6,089 bases of DNA from OCS116 cluster bacterium (lineage in GTDB: Bacteria > Pseudomonadota > Alphaproteobacteria > Rhizobiales > OSC116), in contig NVUS02000226.1 of the NCBI GenBank assembly GCA_002402005.2, positions 1 to 6,089 of the forward strand, in the 5' to 3' direction. A model generated the notes under the pieces. The model worked only from the letters and a program-made list of their open reading frames with translations. It did not search any database and was not told where the DNA came from. Made by a program: the position numbers and the translations under genes. Of the stretch, positions 5,981 to 6,089 are shown piece by piece; position 1 is the first letter of the stretch; the number at the start of each line of letters is the position of its first letter.

Positions 5981-6089
5981 GATAAGCCCTCTTAATCCGC
6001 GGGTCGACCATCGCATAAGCCGCATCTACAAGCAGATTGATAAAAATCACCGCCGCCACCAACAACAAAACCAAGCCCTGCAAAACAAT
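5973..6089 (-). CDS. Peptide-type ABC importer permease, DppB/OppB family, C-terminal fragment
   Basis: The frame starting at base 6089 on the - strand is open to the TGA at 5975-5973 and encodes 38 residues. They form one hydrophobic membrane segment (VLLLVAAVIFINLLVD) followed by AYAMVDPRIKRAYHE. The pattern of a last helix, then NLLVD...Y...DPRI, then a short basic tail is the characteristic end of DppB-type permeases, and this gene normally stands directly before a dppC-type gene, as here. The rest of the gene lies beyond the right edge. It is too short to be recognised by ORF length alone. The overlap with the next gene start is ATGAGTGA. A periplasmic substrate-binding protein gene is expected further upstream but is not in the window. 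Confidence 0.9.
   Translation of the reverse strand: MVLQGLVLLLVAAVIFINLLVDAAYAMVDPRIKRAYHE
5987..5993 (-). promoter_or_regulatory. Ribosome binding site deciding the DppC-type start
   Basis: AAGAGGG (5993 to 5987 on the - strand) lies 6 nt before the ATG at 5980, inside the last codons of the DppB-type gene (Lys-Arg). It is downstream of the alternative ATG at 6025 and therefore supports the shorter, 290-residue permease. Confidence 0.65.

Overview
The window is a gene-dense piece of a bacterial chromosome with about 50% G+C (from a few hand-tallied lines). The proteins look proteobacterial, most likely alphaproteobacterial. This is a judgement from protein style (the valine-catabolism pair and the one-piece double-ATPase peptide transporter), with no marker gene or rRNA to confirm it. 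I see no mobile element, CRISPR array, tRNA, rRNA or phage gene. Nearly every base is coding; the longest gap between genes is 19 bases.

Left end, + strand (1-1265): the C-terminal third of an acyl-CoA dehydrogenase, cut by the window edge, is followed 13 bases later by a complete 3-hydroxyisobutyrate dehydrogenase (mmsB). This pairing is typical of a valine/isobutyrate degradation operon, in which the acyl-CoA dehydrogenase would be the isobutyryl-CoA dehydrogenase. The mmsB stop faces the end of the opposite operon across a 19-base gap. That junction contains a short perfect hairpin but no T-tract.

Right part, - strand (6089 down to 1285), one tightly packed transcription unit read right to left: (i) the last 38 residues of a DppB-type permease, (ii) a DppC-type permease, (iii) a double-ATPase ABC subunit, (iv) an NAD(P)-dependent aldehyde dehydrogenase, (v) a short-chain dehydrogenase/reductase. 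Consecutive genes overlap by 8 bp, are separated by 1 nt, overlap by 4 bp (ATGA), and finally have a stop codon embedded in the next Shine-Dalgarno site. This implies one mRNA and translational coupling. The likely logic is import of a small peptide-like or other organic solute by a PepT-family ABC importer, followed by oxidation of an alcohol to an aldehyde or ketone by the SDR and of an aldehyde to an acid by the ALDH. The substrate cannot be read from the sequence, and the periplasmic binding protein and the promoter lie outside the window, beyond 6089.

Three - strand genes have in-frame upstream ATGs that would lengthen the protein. In each case the internal ATG, preceded by a ribosome binding site and matching the family N-terminus, is the better start. 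The + strand is A+C rich, most strongly across the - strand operon, which suggests that the - strand is the leading strand here. I found no convincing undescribed system. The points worth a second look are the transporter-ALDH-SDR operon, the repeated stop/SD fusion and the hairpin at the convergent junction.
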